This document shows, piece after piece, positions 62,711 to 64,000 of a stretch of 64,000 bases of DNA. Below the pieces are notes generated by a model. It had not been told where the DNA came from, did no database searches, and was given only the letters and a program-made list of their open reading frames with translations. The translations under genes and the position numbers were made by a program. Each line of letters opens with the position of its first letter. Within the stretch, counting starts at the first letter, position 1. Origin of the DNA: Bacteroidales bacterium UBA5382 (GTDB lineage: Bacteria > Bacteroidota > Bacteroidia > Bacteroidales > Dysgonomonadaceae); contig DHOU01000005.1 in the NCBI GenBank assembly GCA_002409745.1, forward strand, positions 41,973 through 105,972, in the 5' to 3' direction.

Positions 62711-62740
62711 TTTGTATATCCCGAATATTTTATACATTTG
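62711..62740 (+). promoter_or_regulatory. Promoter of the gene at 62811
   Basis: TTTG (62711-62714), 18 bases, then TACATTTG (62733-62740), close to the Bacteroidota consensus. It lies 70 bases after the 21-bp array and gives a leader of about 65 bases. Confidence 0.65.
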
Positions 62741-62810
62741 CAGCGACATTTAAATTTAGGATCATAGTACCTACTACTCTCGCTCTAGTATCTACTAATA
62801 AAATTACAAG

Positions 62811-63494
62811 ATGATGAAAAAAACAGATGAAGATTTTATTAGTTTTTTGGATGTATTGGATGCGACACTTACGCAATATGAAGCCGTTTGGAGTACAAAC
62901 CCCGTTTTTTCTGCACAAGTAGCCAAATTCAGGAAATATTACGCCGCCATCAAATCCACGGCGGAAAAAGCGAAAATCATTACGAAAGGCGCCACGGAAG
63001 ACAAGGACGATGCAACGCTGGCCGTATGCGAGCTGGCAAGAGATCTTTCGCAGCGCGCCAGCATTTACGCTCTGGAGAATATCAATATGGAGACGCACAT
63101 CCAGCTTCGCGTAAGCAGAGGCTCGCTGTTGCAATTGGCTGACGAAGACCTGTCCGTCAGGCTTTGGGACATCTATAACCGGATGGTAGGATTCGGAGAA
63201 GTATTGGCCCCTTACGTAACGCCGGAAGAGTTGGAGCAATTCAAAACGCTCATCGAAAAATATGACAAACTCATTCCCCGCCCACGAGGATTGGCCATAG
63301 AGCGCAAAATCCATAACGACACGCTGCCGACGTTGAAAAAAGAAATACGGAAGGTACGATATAAGATGGACAGTCTTATCAGTTTCTTCAACGGTACCGA
63401 GTTCGCACAAGCCTACCGCAACGCACGCCGCATGGTTCGCTCGAGTTCGCGTAAGCCGAAGAAGACAGACGAAAAGAAAAATCAGAATACATAA
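62811..63494 (+). CDS. Helical protein with basic tail, function unknown
   Basis: The 227-residue protein (starting at 62811, or at the next ATG) is soluble and almost wholly helical. Its start is MMKKTDEDFISFLDVLDATL and it ends in a strongly basic tail (about 205-227: RRMVRSSSRKPKKTDEKKN). I know it only as a conserved Bacteroidota hypothetical. The tail and helical body would suit nucleic-acid binding, which is inference. It has its own promoter, and a terminator follows at 63550. The 21-bp array upstream makes it a candidate for a protein that acts on such arrays; the DUF6261-like gene at 2.0-2.7 kb has the same layout but little visible sequence similarity. Confidence 0.72.
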   Translation: MMKKTDEDFISFLDVLDATLTQYEAVWSTNPVFSAQVAKFRKYYAAIKSTAEKAKIITKGATEDKDDATLAVCELARDLSQRASIYALENINMETHIQLRVSRGSLLQLADEDLSVRLWDIYNRMVGFGEVLAPYVTPEELEQFKTLIEKYDKLIPRPRGLAIERKIHNDTLPTLKKEIRKVRYKMDSLISFFNGTEFAQAYRNARRMVRSSSRKPKKTDEKKNQNT

Positions 63495-63549
63495 ATCCGA
63501 GAATAACAGATTGTGTCATACTTCATTCTATTTTAAAAATCAACATGAT

Positions 63550-63579
63550 ATCCCGGACAGGCTCGTTTCTGTCCGGGAT
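63550..63579 (+). terminator. Intrinsic terminator after the gene at 62811
   Basis: ATCCCGGACAG (63550-63560) pairs perfectly with CTGTCCGGGAT (63569-63579) around 8 bases, followed by TGTTTG. Confidence 0.82.
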
Positions 63580-64000
63580 TGTTTGATTAATAGCGCTATT
63601 ATATAGAAACCTTTTTTAATAGACACTAGTGATCCAATATAATAATTTGAATTTTCACCTTCATTCTATCGAATTACTGAAATAGAATAAATAAATACAT
63701 AGAGAGATGTTCGCTATTTCTAATCCCTTATTTTACTTTATTGAAAAATGAAATATTTCCCAAAATCGCACTTTGGTATAAGATTTATGACGTTTACAAA
63801 AAACAGTTAATCCTCGAGATTGATATTAACGTTTTTTGAGGAAAAAATTTCGCGAATTATGATGTACTCATGAGGTACTCTAATTTTCTTTGTATAGAAA
63901 ATAATGCAGAAGATAAACGTCTTATTTTGTAATTTTGAAGTCTTACAGTGAAACTGTTTCTCCAATAAATTTTATAAATAATGCGAATCAGTAGTTGAAA
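63580..64000. other. AT-rich end of the window, no gene seen
   Basis: The last 420 bases are AT-rich, with no convincing open frame, RNA, repeat array or standard promoter. It may be the upstream region of a gene beyond the window. Confidence 0.5.

Overview
The window reads as a chromosomal segment of a Bacteroidales bacterium (phylum Bacteroidota). The signs are SusC/SusD outer-membrane pairs, ECF sigma/FecR regulation, Bacteroidota-only domain families (DUF4843, DUF4924, DUF6261-like, PKD-like lipoproteins), weak use of Shine-Dalgarno sites, and promoters of the TTTG-N19-TAnnTTTG type. The genus cannot be fixed from the sequence; no rRNA, phage or intact insertion sequence was found.

Layout. 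1-1.9 kb: the end of a nutrient-uptake locus (IPT/NHL lipoprotein and the start of a SusC). 2-3.5 kb: a DUF6261-like gene behind a 42-bp repeat array. 3.5-7.7 kb: DUF4924-rmlD-GT90-prfC. 7.8-11.1 kb: an MBL hydrolase, then an ECF sigma/membrane protein/exported protein/beta-barrel cassette. 11.2-22.5 kb: an ECF-FecR-SusC-SusD-DUF4843-PKD lipoprotein-TlpA-trypsin-like protease locus, all on the minus strand, whose SusC is cut by one in-frame TAG. 23-30 kb: a flippase-like membrane protein and an iron module (feoAB, a DtxR-family repressor, a divergent TonB-dependent receptor). 30-38.4 kb: gcvT, pepT, SRP RNA, doxX, a 2-hydroxyacid dehydrogenase, a fused EtfB-EtfA protein and ETF:quinone oxidoreductase. 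39-44.3 kb: small redox and stress genes. 44.5-50.6 kb: tRNA-Ser, tatD, a polyprenyl synthase, two tandem TonB proteins, hpt and a tRNA methyltransferase. 50.8-63.5 kb: lon, an ECF sigma factor, htpG, coaA, HIT, greA, a redoxin-like lipoprotein, pnp and a helical protein of unknown function behind a 21-bp repeat array.

How the genes work together. The iron module is the clearest circuit: the feoAB promoter and the receptor promoter carry nearly the same palindrome at the same position inside the -33/-7 spacer, as expected for a metal-dependent DtxR repressor. The 11-22 kb locus looks like an outer-membrane import system switched on by its own sigma/anti-sigma pair, probably now crippled. EtfBA and ETF-QO form an electron path from flavin dehydrogenases to the quinone pool.

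The most unusual signal is a set of degenerate tandem repeats in the intergenic DNA whose periods are all multiples of seven: 7 bp (five places), 21 bp (16 units in exact register) and 42 bp (three places). The 21 and 42 bp periods equal two and four helical turns. Two 7-bp arrays of opposite orientation flank the SRP RNA gene, and one fills the pepT leader. The 21-bp array repeats a short AATGT core on one face of the helix, just upstream of a small protein with a basic tail.
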